Source of the DNA: Ceratotherium simum simum | Lineage: Eukaryota > Chordata > Mammalia > Perissodactyla > Rhinocerotidae | Assembly (NCBI RefSeq): GCF_000283155.1 | Contig: NW_004454229.1 | Location: forward strand, 7,171,196 to 7,235,195 | Direction: 5' to 3' | DNA length: 64,000 bases | In this document: in pieces, positions 13,279-25,174 of the stretch | Layout: each line of letters opens with the position of its first letter | How positions within the stretch are numbered: position 1 is the first letter of the stretch | Program-made: the position numbers and the translations under genes | Notes under the pieces: model-generated | What the model was told of the DNA's origin: nothing | Seen by the model: the letters and a program-made list of their open reading frames with translations, nothing else | The model's database searches: none

Positions 13279-13695
<417 letters not shown>

Positions 13696-13734
13696 AGGCT
13701 CCTGGCAGGCTGCAAAGCCAGGAACAAACGCTGA

Positions 13735-13800
13735 GCTGCTTCTAGTGTCTGGTACAGAGCCTCGTACACAGTAGGCACTCAACACATGTTTGTTGCTGAA
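13735..13800 (+). repeat. L2/MIR-type 3' end in the TMEM61 3' UTR
   Basis: 'gtctggtacagagcctcgtacacagtaggcactcaacacatgtttgttgctgaatg' follows the L2 tail pattern (cctggcacatagtaggcactcaataaatgtttgttgaatgaa). It lies between the stop codon and the poly(A) signal. Confidence 0.6.
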
Positions 13801-13841
13801 TGCCGTTTTATTTACCTAGTGCTATAAAACAAACAGCTTAA

Positions 13842-13847
13842 AATAAA
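13842..13847 (+). terminator. TMEM61: Polyadenylation signal AATAAA for TMEM61
   Basis: The first canonical AATAAA after the TMEM61 stop, about 150 bases downstream, followed within 30 bases by GT-rich sequence (CATCGTCTGGGTTG). Likely 3' end of the transcript. Confidence 0.7.
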
Positions 13848-14094
13848 TCCATGTCATCGTCTGGGTTGCCTGGGCCCCGCTGCGTGGTTCTTCTGCCCCA
13901 CGTGATGTTGCTGGGGCCGCAGTCAGCAGAGCCCCGCTGGGCCAGAGCAGCCGAGATGGCGCACCCACAGGGCTGGCCGTTAGTGCTGGCTGTCAGCTGG
14001 GGGATGTTGTGGTGCAGATGGGAAAATTAGGGCCAGAGGCAGAGCCAGGACAGCCAAGGTCACACGCTGAGTTTATAACCACAAGAACGTGGAT

Positions 14095-14300
14095 CTGAAT
14101 TCACACCACCCGTGTGAGGGTTCTACCAGGTACCAGCTGAGTGACCTCCTCTCTCTGCCTCAGTTTCCTCATCTGTAAAATGGGAATTGGGAATTAAAGT
14201 GGCACCAGCCCCTACCGCGGAGAGCTGCTTTGTGAGGATTGAGTGAGACCATAGCAGCTGACACGGTGAGCTCATACTGACCCTGCGGGGTCCGTGCAAA
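14095..14300 (+). repeat. MIR SINE
   Basis: CTGCCTCAGTTTCCTCATCT, GTAAAATGGGAATTGGGAAT and TGTGAGGATTGAGTGAGACC in MIR order. One of the clearer copies. Confidence 0.8.
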
Positions 14301-14659
14301 ACATCAAATAATAAGTGCAGATTTCTCAGCCCAGTGGTAGGCGTCTGTTAAGTATGCAGTGACTGTCAGATTTTGTTAGTGGAGGTAACGGCCTCCACCA
14401 AGTGCAGATTTGGCCTCTACTCCCATCCCTCCTGTGACGGGGAGCTCACTTCCTCTCTTTAGTTTCCATGTGTGGGAGAAATGTCTGCTTTCTGTCCAGG
14501 CACATTGTGCATCCCTACATCTGCACATCACGCCACTCACAGATGAGAAAAACCAGCTCAGAGAGGTTAAGTAACCTTCCCAGGGTCACGCAGCAAGTAG
14601 GGGTTCAGAGTCCCAGGGCTCAGTCTGCTGGATGAGGGCAGCATTCCGAGGGCCTCCCG

Positions 14660-14815
14660 TGTGCTGGGCCAGGCCTTCCGCCGTTGTTCCACATCCTCGA
14701 GGCCGCTCTCCTGCAGATGCTCTCCCCATTTCACAGGCCTGGAAACTGAGCCCCAGAGAGGCAGCATCACAGAGAATGAAGGCCGAGCCAGAGTTTCCGT
14801 TCAGCCCTGGCTGGG
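14660..14815 (-). repeat. MIR SINE, antisense
   Basis: TCTCCCCATTTCACAGGCCT, GGAAACTGAGCCCCAGAGAG and GGCAGCATCACAGAGAATG follow the antisense MIR pattern. Confidence 0.6.
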
Positions 14816-14879
14816 CTCCAGGCCTGGGTCTTCCCACCTGGGCTAGACCCTCTCAGTAACTGCCCATTCGGTCTCCCTG

Positions 14880-15455
14880 TTTCCGTGCGGGCCCCCTGCA
14901 GTCTCTTCTCAGCTCAGGGGCCAGAATGAGCCAGGTCAAACCCAGATCAATGACGTCCCTCCTGGGCTCAGAACCTGGAGTGGTCCCAGCTCACTTGGAA
15001 TAAAGAAAGGCCTGTGATGGTCTGGGTGGGGCCCTGCATCTGGGGCTCCCTCCTCCTACCGCTCCGCCCTCTTGCCTCTGCTGCCCTGCTGGGGCCTTTG
15101 CACTTGCCCTTCTCTCTCTCCAGAAGCTTCTCCCGGGCTCGCTCCTCACTTGCCTCACATCTTTGCTCCATCCCTCTCTTCACAAGGCCATCCTTGACCA
15201 CTCCGCTGAAAACTAAATCCCGCCCCGCCCCCGCACCCCCAGTCTCCTTCCTGCTCTATTTTGTAACCTGTCACCATTTAACATTTTACCTTAAAATTTT
15301 TTTATTTGTTTATTGTATGTTTATCCTCACTGAGCGTAAGCCCTGCAAGAGCAGGGGTTTTTGTTTCTCTCTTTCACGTTTGTATCCCTAAAGCCTAGAA
15401 ATGGTGTCTGGCCCGTGGACGAGGCTCGGTAGGTATCTGTTGACTGAATAAATGA
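14880..15455 (+). repeat. L2 LINE 3' portion
   Basis: Sense L2: 'ttgcacttgcccttctctctc', 'tcacaaggccatccttgaccactccgctgaaaac', GAGCGTAAGCCCTGCAAGAG, CAGGGGTTTTTGTTTCTC and the tail 'atggtgtctggcccgtggacgaggctcggtaggtatctgttgactgaataaatgaa'. An ERE is inserted immediately after it. Confidence 0.8.
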
Positions 15456-15463
15456 ATCCATGA

Positions 15464-15716
15464 TTGGGGCCGGCCTGGTGGCGCAGCGGTTAAGTGTGCA
15501 CGCTCCGCTGCAGTGGCCCGGGGTTCGCCGGTTCGGATCCCGGGCGTGTACCGACGCACTGCTTGTCAAGCCATGCTGTGGCAGCGTCCCATATAAAGTC
15601 GGGGAAAATGGGCACAGGTGTTAGCTCAGGGCCAACCTTCCCCAGCAAAAAAAAAAAAAAAGGAGGATTGGCAGATGTTAGCACAGGGCTGATCTCCTCA
15701 CAAAAAAAAAAAAAAA
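15464..15716 (+). mobile_element. ERE-type SINE (equine repetitive element)
   Basis: tRNA-like head GGCGCAGCGGTTAAGTG with a B-box-like GGTTCGGATCCC, then CATATAAAGTCGGGGAAAAT, an internal A run, a second half with GGCAGATGTTAGCACAGGGC and a terminal A run. Perfect 10-bp target-site duplication GAATCCATGA at 15454-15463 and 15717-15726. A young insertion. Confidence 0.93.
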
Positions 15717-16784
15717 GAATCCATGAATGTCAGCTGTTGTCACTCTTGGGCCCTCTCTCAGCCACACAAGCCAGATCCCCTGGGTCTTCTGTAATCCTCT
15801 CCCTCCCCTAACCCTCTCCCTCTCCCATCACCAAATCCTAGATCCCAGTCTGTGCCCCCTTCCCTTCCTGTCCTCCTCTCTGTCTGCGCCTTGACCTTCC
15901 CGCTATGATGGAGATGGAGGTTTGAATCCTGCCTCAGCCCTGACCTAGCTGTGTGACCTTGAGCTGGTCACACACACCCCCCAGTTTCCCATATGCATCA
16001 CGAGGATGGGGGTGTGATTTATCCGCAATTCCTAAACAGTTAATGGGGTCCCAGGCTGGGAAGCCAGGCCCAGCTCCCCTCCTCCCCCAGGTGAGGAATC
16101 TCCCCCAGGCAGGGAGTTAATGAGCCACAGCTGTGACTTGGAGGCCCCACCTCTGCTGGCAGGAGCTGGAAGGGAGGGGGTGGGGAGGGCCGGTGACTGG
16201 AAAGAACTTTTCTGCTTTTGTCTCTACTTGTCAGCTCATCTGTGAAAGCCCCCAGGAGGGCCAGGGCCTTGCCGGAGATCACCAGCACCTACATGTAGGC
16301 TGAGCCGGGGCCACGGAACCAGTGGAGGCAAGCCCCTGCAGCCTTCTGAGCCTGGCCCCCCCAGGCTTCCGTCACCCTCTGGGTTGGCTGGTGACCCCGC
16401 CCCCTGGAGCTCCCCACCTCAAATCGGTCGGAAATTTCCCGATCGGAAATTCCCATGCCACCTGCACATAGCTCCCCCACAGCAACTAATTTCCCCTAAA
16501 AATTGTTCGCCTCAACCTGTCTCTCCCTAGGTTTCCGCCAGAGCCTGGCAGCTGCTCCTCTGCTGCCACCTCCTCGTGCGTCCTCCAGCTTGATCTCAGC
16601 CCCAGAGGATTGTCGTACAATTAAACTCTGATCCGGGTCAGGCCTCTGCACAGTCCCCCCTTTAGAGGCCCCGTCGGCCGCTGAACGATATCGCACACCT
16701 TCGCGTGACCCCAGGAGGTTTCCTGCCTGTGCTTCCCTCTCTGGCCTCCCTCTCCCCTGGAACTTATAGCCATCCCTCTGTCCC

Positions 16785-17560
16785 CAAATATGAATTGAGA
16801 CCCTCCCTACCCAGTTCTAGCCCCTGGTGACAAGGCAGTGAACAAGAGCGTCCCCACTGAGAAAGGCAAGAGACAAGATGAATAAATAATGTGTGTATTT
16901 AGATAGATGGTGACGAGTACTATGGAGAGAAACAAGTTGGGAGAGGAGGACAGGGAACACCTAGGGGTGGGGGTTCTGCAATTGTAGATGTCACATCAGG
17001 GAAAGCCTTGCTGTGAAGCTGACATCTGGACAAAGACTTGAAGGAGGTAAGGGAGGGAGCCATGCAGATATCTGGAGGAAGAGCATTCCAGGCAGCAGGA
17101 ACAGCAGGTGCAAAGGCCCTGGGGTGCCTGTGTGTTCCAAGAAGAGCATGGAGGCAGGGTGGCTGGAGGAGAGTGAGTGAGTGGAGCCGTGGCAGGAGAG
17201 AAGCTCAGAGGGGTGAGGGGGTGGGCGGCATGGGCAAATTATCTAGGGCCTTGTCGGCCATTCTGAGGTCTCTGGCTTTTACTCTGATGAGACAGAGAGC
17301 CACTCCAGGGTTCTGAGCAGAGGAGTGACCTGGTCTGACCTGGCATTTGAGTTGAAAAGAGACTTCAGGGGGCAAGAGTAGAAGCAGAGACCACTCAGGG
17401 AGACAGAGATGATGGGGGCTCAGACCAGTGATGAGCAGTAGTGGGGGGAGAGAAGGGATGGAGGTAGAGTCAAGAGGATGTGGGTGTGAGAGAGGAGGGG
17501 AGGATGTTGGCCAGGATTCTAGGTGATGGCCTGGATAACACTGGAAGGATGGAGCTGACA
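16785..17560 (-). repeat. Long L2 LINE fragment, antisense
   Basis: About 775 bases following the antisense L2 body in order: 'gacaaggcagtgaacaagagcg', 'gatggtgacgagtactatggagaga', 'gaaagccttgctgtgaagctgacatctggacaaagac', GAGCATTCCAGGCAGCAGGA, 'gtgcaaaggccctggggtg', 'agggccttgtcggccattctgaggtctctggcttttactctgatg', AGCAGAGGAGTGACCTGGTC and 'gggggcaagagtagaagcagagaccactcaggg'. The most complete L2 here. Confidence 0.8.
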
Positions 17561-17624
17561 TGGGAGGAGCAGGTCTGGGGAGGATGGGGAAGAGTATGCA
17601 GTGTAGAGGCAAGTGTGCACATGG

Positions 17625-17925
17625 CATTTCGAGTTTCATGTGCTTACTGGCCCCTGGGCCTTTGCACGTGCTGGTCTCTTTGCCTGAACTGCTTTTCCTG
17701 CCTCGACAGAAGAACTCCACTGACTTTTCAAGGATCCCTTCTGTGAACCTGTCCCTTCTGGCCTCCCCCCCCCCCAAGTCTGTCCCTCTCTCTGTGCACA
17801 CGCTGGAACTCACAGGTATCTCAGAGCCTTTACCATATTGTGCCCCAGAAGGCTGGACCAAGTGCCATCACTCTCTGAAACGTGGCGTTCAGAGTGTCCT
17901 GCAAACAGTAGGTGCTCAGCAAGAG
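17625..17925 (+). repeat. L2 LINE 3' portion
   Basis: 'cctgggcctttgcacgtgctggtctctttgcctgaactgcttttcctgcc' is the sense L2 signature, and 'agtgtcctgcaaacagtaggtgctcagca' is its tail. Confidence 0.7.
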
Positions 17926-17929
17926 ACTG

Positions 17930-18060
17930 GCTCGGGACCTGGTTTGAATCCTGGCTGTGCTATTTACAGGTTCTGCGACCTCGGCCCGCTCACCTTGCCT
18001 CCGTTTCCGCATCTGTCGAATGGGTGTGAGCTTTGTGCTCCCTGGTTCTCAGGGTCTTGC
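17930..18060 (+). repeat. MIR SINE
   Basis: GGTTTGAATCCTGGCTGTGC, TATTTACAGGTTCTGCGACC and 'ccttgcctccgtttccgcatctgtcgaatgggtgtgag' match MIR. Confidence 0.75.
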
Positions 18061-18102
18061 CCGGATCCTGCATGCGCCCCGACGGGAGGAAGACAGAGGT
18101 CC

Positions 18103-18121
18103 GCGCGCCCTCTGCTGGAGG
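18103..18121 (-). promoter_or_regulatory. CTCF-like motif
   Basis: GCGCGCCCTCTGCTGGAGG is the reverse complement of a CCAGCAGAGGGCGC-type CTCF core. Motif only; occupancy is unknown. Confidence 0.5.
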
Positions 18122-18184
18122 ATGACCGAGTTCTCGGCCGCTGCTCCCGGTCTCCCCCACTTGGCAGGAGGGAGGGGGAAGTCA

Positions 18185-18220
18185 GGGGCGGGCGCGGGGG
18201 CGGGGGCGGGGGTGGGGGGA
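18185..18220 (+). other. Potential G-quadruplex
   Basis: At least five G runs of 3-6 bases separated by one to three bases (GGGGCGGGCGCGGGGGCGGG, then GGCGGGGGTGGGGGG). This meets the usual four-run criterion for a stable quadruplex on the + strand. Confidence 0.65.
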
Positions 18221-18644
18221 CCGCGGATAACCCGACACTTCCCACGCACCGGACACACCCGCTCGCGTTCACCCTCGCACGGCTCCGTGGAGGAGCGCGG
18301 GTTAGACCCGTTTTAGTGAGCACCTACTTGTCCCAGAGCGCCTTGCTCGTTGTCAGCCCCCCACCCCCGGCCCCTTTTTTTCAGAGAAGAGAAAAGGGAG
18401 AGAGGAGGCTGGGTCGTGGAGAAGAAAGACAAGGTGCAGTGAGGGGGAGCGTGCCCAGGCACCGGGAGGCCTCTCGGGAAGGGAGAAGGACCAGATCCGT
18501 AACCCCGGGCTGGGGCTGCGTGGGTCCCGTGCCCGCTCAGCCGCCGACTCAGTCTGGGGAGGTCTGGCCGGTCCCTGCCACTCCCGGGCTCAGTTCCCGC
18601 GCCGGGCTGCGGGGCGGGGCATCGCCGAGAGGGCGTGCTGCGAC

Positions 18645-18660
18645 GGCCACCAGGGGGCTC
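18645..18660 (+). promoter_or_regulatory. CTCF-like motif
   Basis: GGCCACCAGGGGGCTC matches the CTCF core CCACCAGGGGGC on the + strand. It is oriented away from the motif at 18103-18121. Confidence 0.55.
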
Positions 18661-19418
18661 GAGAGTGCTCCTGGGGGACCAGACCGTGGAGAGCCACTCC
18701 CACCCCGCCAGGGCAACAAGACCGGAGAGGGCTGCCCGGGGTCCCTCTGGGCCTCGGTCTCCTTTTCTGGGCGGGGCACTCGTCGCTTCCCTTCTCTGAG
18801 CCTCTGTAAGACGATGATGACAGCGTTTCCGTGGAAGGTCCCGTCGTGCCGATAATCACAGATGACAAAGCATTTTCTCCTCTATTAGGTCGCTTCCCTG
18901 CACAGTACCTGGGAGGTGGCCTGCTACCACGATCAATTCACAGGTGACAAAACTCAAGCGCAGAGAGGAGCCACCAGCCCGAGTTCGCCCAGGGAAATCA
19001 GACCTAGATGTGACCGGTGACTCTCAGCCCATCTCTGACCCCTCACTGGGAGGGTCTCCTGGACTCCATTATGGGGACCTCCTCTGCTGGCAGCCCGGCT
19101 GGAAAAAGTGTCCGTGGGCAGGAACAGCAGGCAGAGGGTGTGGCTGAGCATGGATGTGTGGGGGGGTGTCAGGGAACAAGCACAGCTGGCAGGAGGGAGA
19201 CAGTGATGACAACAAACAGGAAAATCCCCGAACCTGCTGAGTCCGGATGCCAAATGAAAGCCTTTGATCCCAGCAAGTCAACCCTGCACAGACTACAAGT
19301 TAACGTCATCTTTTAGAGATACCCATGGCCCTCATTCTCCTATAATCCTGTAAGGAAATCTGATTTTTCCCATCTGCCTGTCCCCAGGACTGAAATTCCA
19401 TCATTAGAATGTCATTCT

Positions 19419-19666
19419 GGTGGGGGGCCGGTGGCGTAGCGGTTAAGTGCACACACTTGGCTTCAGCGGCCCGGGGTTCGCAGGTTTGGATCCTGGTTGC
19501 CCAACAGCACACCGCTTGTCAAGCCATGCTGTGGCAGCGTCCCGTATAAGGTAGAGGAAGATGGGCACAGATGTCAGCCCAGGGCCAGTCTCCCTCAGCA
19601 AAAAGAGGAGGATTGGCAACAGATGTTAGCTCAGGGCTAATCTTCCTCACACACACACACACAAAA
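19419..19666 (+). mobile_element. ERE-type SINE
   Basis: Head GGTGGCGTAGCGGTTAAGTG, then 'cccggggttcgcaggtttggatcc', the second half CAACAGATGTTAGCTCAGGG, and a CA-repeat tail. Perfect 13-bp target-site duplication AGAATGTCATTCT at 19406-19418 and 19667-19679. About 1.1 kb upstream of the BSND start codon. Confidence 0.93.
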
Positions 19667-19884
19667 AGAATGTCATTCTTAGGACTAAAGCATCTTCCTA
19701 GTTTGGGAGGCAAGGAAATGGCTGTCAGTCACTCCCATCCTACAGGGACGTTAACGCACCAGAGCCTCTGCAGAGGGCAGCTCAGGGCGAGCGGGTCGGA
19801 GTGGAGCACAGAGGACAGAGGAGTAGGAGAAGAGGACAGAGGAACCCACGAGGCCAGGCTTGGAGACAGCTCTGGTCCTGGGAG

Positions 19885-20020
19885 GGACTATTAGCCCGTT
19901 GTACAGAGGAGGGAAACTGAGGCACAGGGAGGTAACTTGATCAAGACTATAGTGCTGCTTGGTAGAGGAGCCAGAACCCAAGCCCAGCTGTCTGCCCAGC
20001 CCCAGGGCCTGCACTTTTAA
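19885..20020 (-). repeat. MIR SINE, antisense
   Basis: GAGGGAAACTGAGGCACAGG, GAGGTAACTTGATCAAGACT and 'ggtagaggagccagaaccca' are antisense MIR. Confidence 0.65.
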
Positions 20021-20039
20021 CCTTGGTGCTACCGTCAGG

Positions 20040-20250
20040 TGAGGAGTAGGTGCAGAGCCTCTGGGTTGAATTCCAGCTGCTCTGCCATTTCCAGCTGGGT
20101 GACCTTGGGCAATCTACTTGTCTGTGTCCCCATTTGTAAAGTAGGGACAGTAGTCCCTGTCTCACGGGGTCCCATTAAATGAGTTAACACCTGTGATGTG
20201 TTTAGAACAGTGTGTGCGTGCAGCCACTGTCCAGTAAATATGGGCTGTTA
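20040..20250 (+). repeat. MIR SINE
   Basis: GGGTTGAATTCCAGCTGCTC, GGTGACCTTGGGCAATCTAC, CCCATTTGTAAAGTAGGGAC and 'attaaatgagttaacacctgtgatgtgtttagaacagtg' are close to full-length MIR. Confidence 0.85.
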
Positions 20251-20442
20251 TTCCTGAACCCCAGGTGGGCGCATGACCTTGAAGAGTCAAATTCTTCAGG
20301 ATTCTAACACGCCAGCCTGTGGGATCCTGGAATCCTCCAGTGGCATTCGGATGTCTTTTGGGTGCAGCCTTGTACCCCACTTCCCATGGCTGAACGGTGT
20401 GGGGCTCCTGTCCACCCAGCCCAGCCCCACACAGGCAAATGA

Positions 20443-21201
<759 letters not shown>

Positions 21202-21639
21202 TAAGCATTGATCAGAAGCCCCCTGGATCTGCAGCCCTGAACCAGGCACCATGCGGGAGGCACAGCAAAACCCTACACACGACCCACGTGCTTGAAACCA
21301 AAATGAATGTGTGCTTGCCGCCGGCACAGTGCTCCTGCCTTCACCCTGCGGGGTGGTCCTCATCTTGAGGTGTTCGGTGCCTCTGCAGTTCCGTTTTATG
21401 GTGGGGAAGCCCAAGGCTCAGAAAGGTGAGGTCCCACAGCTCCTAAGTGTCCGAGATGGGATCGGAGCTTGGATGTGTGGACTTAAAGCATGACCCTCCC
21501 CCTCGGGAGAGCCGTCCCAGTGCCCCAGAGACGTTGAGAGTTCAAGGTGGGTCAGGTGTAACCTGATGCCATGGGTTGGGCAGTGCGCTGTAGAGTTTTA
21601 ATGTACTCTGAGCCTTATGAGTCACTTGGCGATGGGAAG

Positions 21640-21800
21640 AGCACTGGTTTGGGAGTCCTGAGTTCTAGTTCCAGCTCTGTCCCAAACTCTCTGTCTGACC
21701 TTTCCAAGCCTCAGTTTCTTTCTTCTGCAGAATGGGGCCCCAAGCCCCTATTTCTCCTAGCCTCACAGAGTTATTATGAAGAATAGAGAAGAGATGGGAT
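21640..21800 (+). repeat. MIR SINE
   Basis: GGGAGTCCTGAGTTCTAGTT, 'ctgacctttccaagcctcagtttctttcttctgcagaatggg' and 'cacagagttattatgaagaat' follow MIR order. Confidence 0.75.
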
Positions 21801-21814
21801 GTAGGAATGTTTTG

Positions 21815-21960
21815 TAAACTGCAAAGTGTTATATTTGGGTGAAAGGCTGCCAATCTTACCCTTATTGATCCTCCCAACAACCTTGTGAAATGGGTGTGGC
21901 AGGGCCCAGAGAGGTTGAGTGACTTTTCCAAGGTCACACAGCTGGTCAGAGACACCTAGG
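21815..21960 (-). repeat. MIR SINE, antisense
   Basis: 'ccttattgatcctcccaacaaccttgtgaaatgggtg', GCCCAGAGAGGTTGAGTGAC and TTCCAAGGTCACACAGCTGG are a clear antisense MIR. Confidence 0.8.
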
Positions 21961-23249
21961 GAGACCAGGAGAGAAGCACAGATCCTAACTTGGGCTCTGC
22001 CTCCAATTGCCTGAGAGACTTAGTCAAGCCCCTTCCGTCTCTGAGCCTCAGTTTCCTCATTTGTACACTGTGTGAGTCAGGAAGAGGGAGCGCAGAAGGG
22101 GATGCATCTAAGAGCCCCGCTGGTCCTGATGTCCAGGGCTCTAGGCCTCAGGCAGCTCCCGCACTCACAGCCTCCTCCTCACCTCCCACCTGGCTGGCTC
22201 TGCTCGAGGGTTCAGGGGAGGAGGGAGGAGGCTTCTGGGGGCTGGCCGGCTCCCCAGCCCTGCCCGCTCCGCGGGCCGCCAGGGCTGTCAGCGGATTCGG
22301 GCTGGGGCGGTCTGGGCTGGTTTGCAGTCACTGACTGAGCAGTTTACAGTCAACTCTCCTGTCTGTGCAACGCTCTGAGCAGAGGTCACTGGCAGAAGAG
22401 GTCCTCGGGGCCCAAGCCACCACGTCACCTTCTCCATCGTCCCCACCCCCCACCCCCACCAGTGAGGAGGCTGGACCCTGGGGCACGGCAAGGGCACAGA
22501 GGATGTGGGGGGGGTGTCCTTCCTGCCCTCCCCCTTCAGCAGAAGTGGCTCTGGGTAGTGGCAGAGGGACGAGTGGCGGCGGGGGATGAATGGGAGAGAG
22601 GGGAGAGGAAGTACTGCTGGGTATTAATGAGTAACTGTGGACAGATTCGCGGGTTCACGCGCCGTGGAGGCAGCGTGGTGGGGCGAATACGACAACGTTT
22701 GTGTCCACCAGGCTCGGATCCAAACCCCTCCTCCCGCAGGCCCCACTTCTGCCACCTGGGCAGAGGGAGTCCCCCGCCCCGCTGAGCCCTGTGCAGGGTC
22801 CTGCGGGGGGAGGGGCCGGCATCACGCCTGGCACAGAGCCCATTGGAAGGCATTGCTCTCAGGATTGGTGTTTGTGGCACTGGGCGGGCTCCGTGTGTGT
22901 GCACTGGTGTGTGTGCACCGGTGTGGGTCTATGTGGGCGTCAGAGCCGCACACTTCGGGCAGGGAGGAAAGTGTGCTGTAAACCAGGGAAACGCACTTCA
23001 GGTGGAGGCCCCAGCTCCCACCCGGTCCCGTTGGTTCCTGGGCCACCACAGCCCTCAGCAGATGCTGGTGCCCATCCTCCCTCAGGATCCTCCCCCGCCG
23101 CTCAGTGCCTGACAAATGGGAATTTTCTGGATTGGGAGAAATATACATAAAAGGGATGGAATTAGCCAATTAAGATATGGGGTAGCGGGGAGCCAATACC
23201 AACGTGAATTAAGCTGTCCCTGTCTTTGAGGGGCCGGGGTCTTGCGGAA

Positions 23250-23700
23250 GAGATTATTTTCTGCGTGATGGGGAGGGAGTGGCTTCACAGAGAAGGTGAG
23301 CTGGGCTTTGTAGGTTAAGTAGAAGTTCACCAGGCAGAGAAAATGGGGAAGGACATTCCAGGCAGAAGGAACAGTATGATCAAAGAAACGAGGTGGAAGA
23401 GGAGGACAAGTGGGTCAGCAGGGGGGCTGGAGGGTGGGGGGAGGAGGGTCGGGGAGAGGGACTAGGTTCAGGTCTGGGGGGCCTGGGATGCCAGCTAAGG
23501 AATTTGGACCTTACCTTCTAGTGGATGGGACACGAGAGGGGCACAATCAGCTTTGCAGTTCAAGAAGGTCATCAGGCTGACATCTGGGAGGAGGGGGAAG
23601 GTTTCGGGGCAGCCAGCTCTGTGGGGAGGCCCCCTCTCTGGTCCAGGTGAGAGATGATGGTCTCCTGGACTCAGGCAGAGTTTGAAGCCAAGAGTGTAGG
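23250..23700 (-). repeat. L2 LINE fragment, antisense
   Basis: ACATTCCAGGCAGAAGGAAC, 'ggatgccagctaaggaatttggaccttacc', 'atgggacacgagaggggcacaatcagc' and 'ccaggtgagagatgatggtctcctggactcaggcagag' follow the antisense L2 body. Related to the copy at 16785-17560. Confidence 0.6.
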
Positions 23701-24124
23701 GACTGAGAAGGCATTGCCAGTCCCTCAAGCGGATAGCACCTGCTGTGACTGGGCATGGCCCCGGCATGTCCATCCAGCTTATCTCATTGAATTTCTGAAG
23801 TCAGCTTGGTCAGATTTGTGGTCAGCTGGGCCTCGGGCTCGAGAGACGAGGGGGAATCGGGGCAGATCTCCTAGGGGAGGTTGTCAGGAAGGCTGCACCT
23901 GTTAGCTGAGATGGGGCAGGGGAGCCAGGAGTGGGGGAAGGACTGGCAGGGAAAGCAGGGCCTCTCCCTGCCCTGCTTCTGCCCCTGTCCACAGGCCCCC
24001 ATTCCCCCTCCTCCTTGCTCTGAAGGAACCCAGGACCTGCCCCTGATTGGTGGTTGACGGATCTGTCCTCTCTGGGGGTCTCCCACCCTCCCTCTGCTTC
24101 CTCCCGTTGGGGACTGCTCCGTGC

Positions 24125-24156
24125 TCTGCCTAAACGCAGATCTGCCTAAACGCAGA
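24125..24156 (+). repeat. Exact 16-bp tandem duplication
   Basis: TCTGCCTAAACGCAGA occurs twice head to tail, inside an L2-like stretch that continues to about 24300 (CTCCTCCAGGGCTCCCAGTG, 'ggtcttcatggtctgatctcccctccctagc'). Confidence 0.9.
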
Positions 24157-24354
24157 TCTGCCTGCACACTATCCTGCTGAGAACTCCTCCAGGGCTCCCA
24201 GTGCTTCTGGATAAGGCCGAACTCCTTAGTCTGATGTTCTGGGGTCTTCATGGTCTGATCTCCCCTCCCTAGCTTCAACTCTGCCTGTCTCCCTCTCTTA
24301 AAAGGACTTGTGTTCTAAGATGCTCCCGCCTTCCCTTACCCTCCAGGCTTTTCA

Positions 24355-24665
24355 CAGTGGTGGTAATGATGATGACAACAATGACGGTGATGGTGACGGT
24401 GATGATGGTGGTGATGGTCATGATGACATTGGTGATGTTGGTGATGGTGATGATGATGATGGTGATGATATGATGATGGTGTTGATGGAAATGACGATGG
24501 TGGTGTTGGTGGTGATGGTGATGACGATGGTGATGGTGATGGTGGTGGTAGTGGTGATGGTGATGGTGATGACGATGGTGATGGTGATGGTGGTGTTGAT
24601 GGTGATGGTGATGATGATGGTAATGGTGATGGTGGTGGTAGTGGTGATGGTGATGGTGATGGTGA
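24355..24665. repeat. GAT/GGT trinucleotide satellite in BSND intron 1
   Basis: About 310 bases of imperfect GAT, GGT and GAC units (GGTGATGGTGATGGTGATGG and similar), followed by a short GAG run. The open frames across it are homopolymer-like (His-rich, Ser/Pro-rich or Val/Met/Asp-rich) and are artefacts of the repeat. Confidence 0.95.
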
Positions 24666-25174
24666 GGAGGAGGAGGAGGAGGAGGGGGATGGTGACTGGG
24701 CCATGAGGTGCTGAGGCAGAGGCAGGGGCAGCTTCTAGGAAGCACAGAGCTGGCTGGCAAGTGCAGGGCCTCTGTGGTGATGTGGAGTATAGCCGGGCCC
24801 CTGCCTATTTCCAGACGTTTGTGGCAAGCTCAGCCCTCACGGAAGTTCTCAGAACCCCTCCCTCCATCATTCCCTTCTCCCCAGCAGGACTGAGTGGTTC
24901 TCGTGCACACAAATGCATTTCACTGCGCTCTGTGGGGAGGGAAGAGGGGCTGCTCTTTAGGAGCCTGGTGTCATCCAGTTCGGGCTCATCACATACTTGT
25001 GGAACAGGTTTTCGCTGAGGGGAGCAAGACTCAGAGAAGTCAGGAAACTTCACCTTCAGTGGCATCACAATATGACTGGCCAAGCCACTCCTGTGCCAGA
25101 CACCGTGCTGGGATTCCTCGTGTGTCATCTCAGGGATCCTCACCACAGCCCCGGGAGGCAGGCATCACTAGCCC

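Larger units (their letters stand above)
18060..18700. promoter_or_regulatory. Orphan CpG island between TMEM61 and BSND
   Basis: CpG-dense, GC-rich stretch without a recognised exon, about 4.2 kb downstream of the TMEM61 poly(A) signal and 2.1 kb upstream of the BSND start codon. Two CTCF-like motifs (18103-18121 and 18645-18660) sit near its ends and a G-run lies at 18185-18220. It could be an insulator, an enhancer or an unannotated promoter. The sequence alone does not decide. Confidence 0.55.

Noticed and set aside
15464..15560. tRNA-like head with A and B boxes
   Set aside because: It is the tRNA-derived head of an ERE SINE, flanked by a target-site duplication. It lacks a complete tRNA fold and anticodon arm context. 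The same applies to the other seven copies.
17560..18855. 431-residue open frame across L2, MIR and the orphan CpG island
   Set aside because: The first part is repeat sequence and the rest is GC-rich low-complexity translation with no protein family recognised. No splice or poly(A) context supports it.
24275..24760. His-rich, Ser/Pro-rich and Val/Met/Asp-rich open frames
   Set aside because: They are translations of the GAT/GGT satellite within BSND intron 1.
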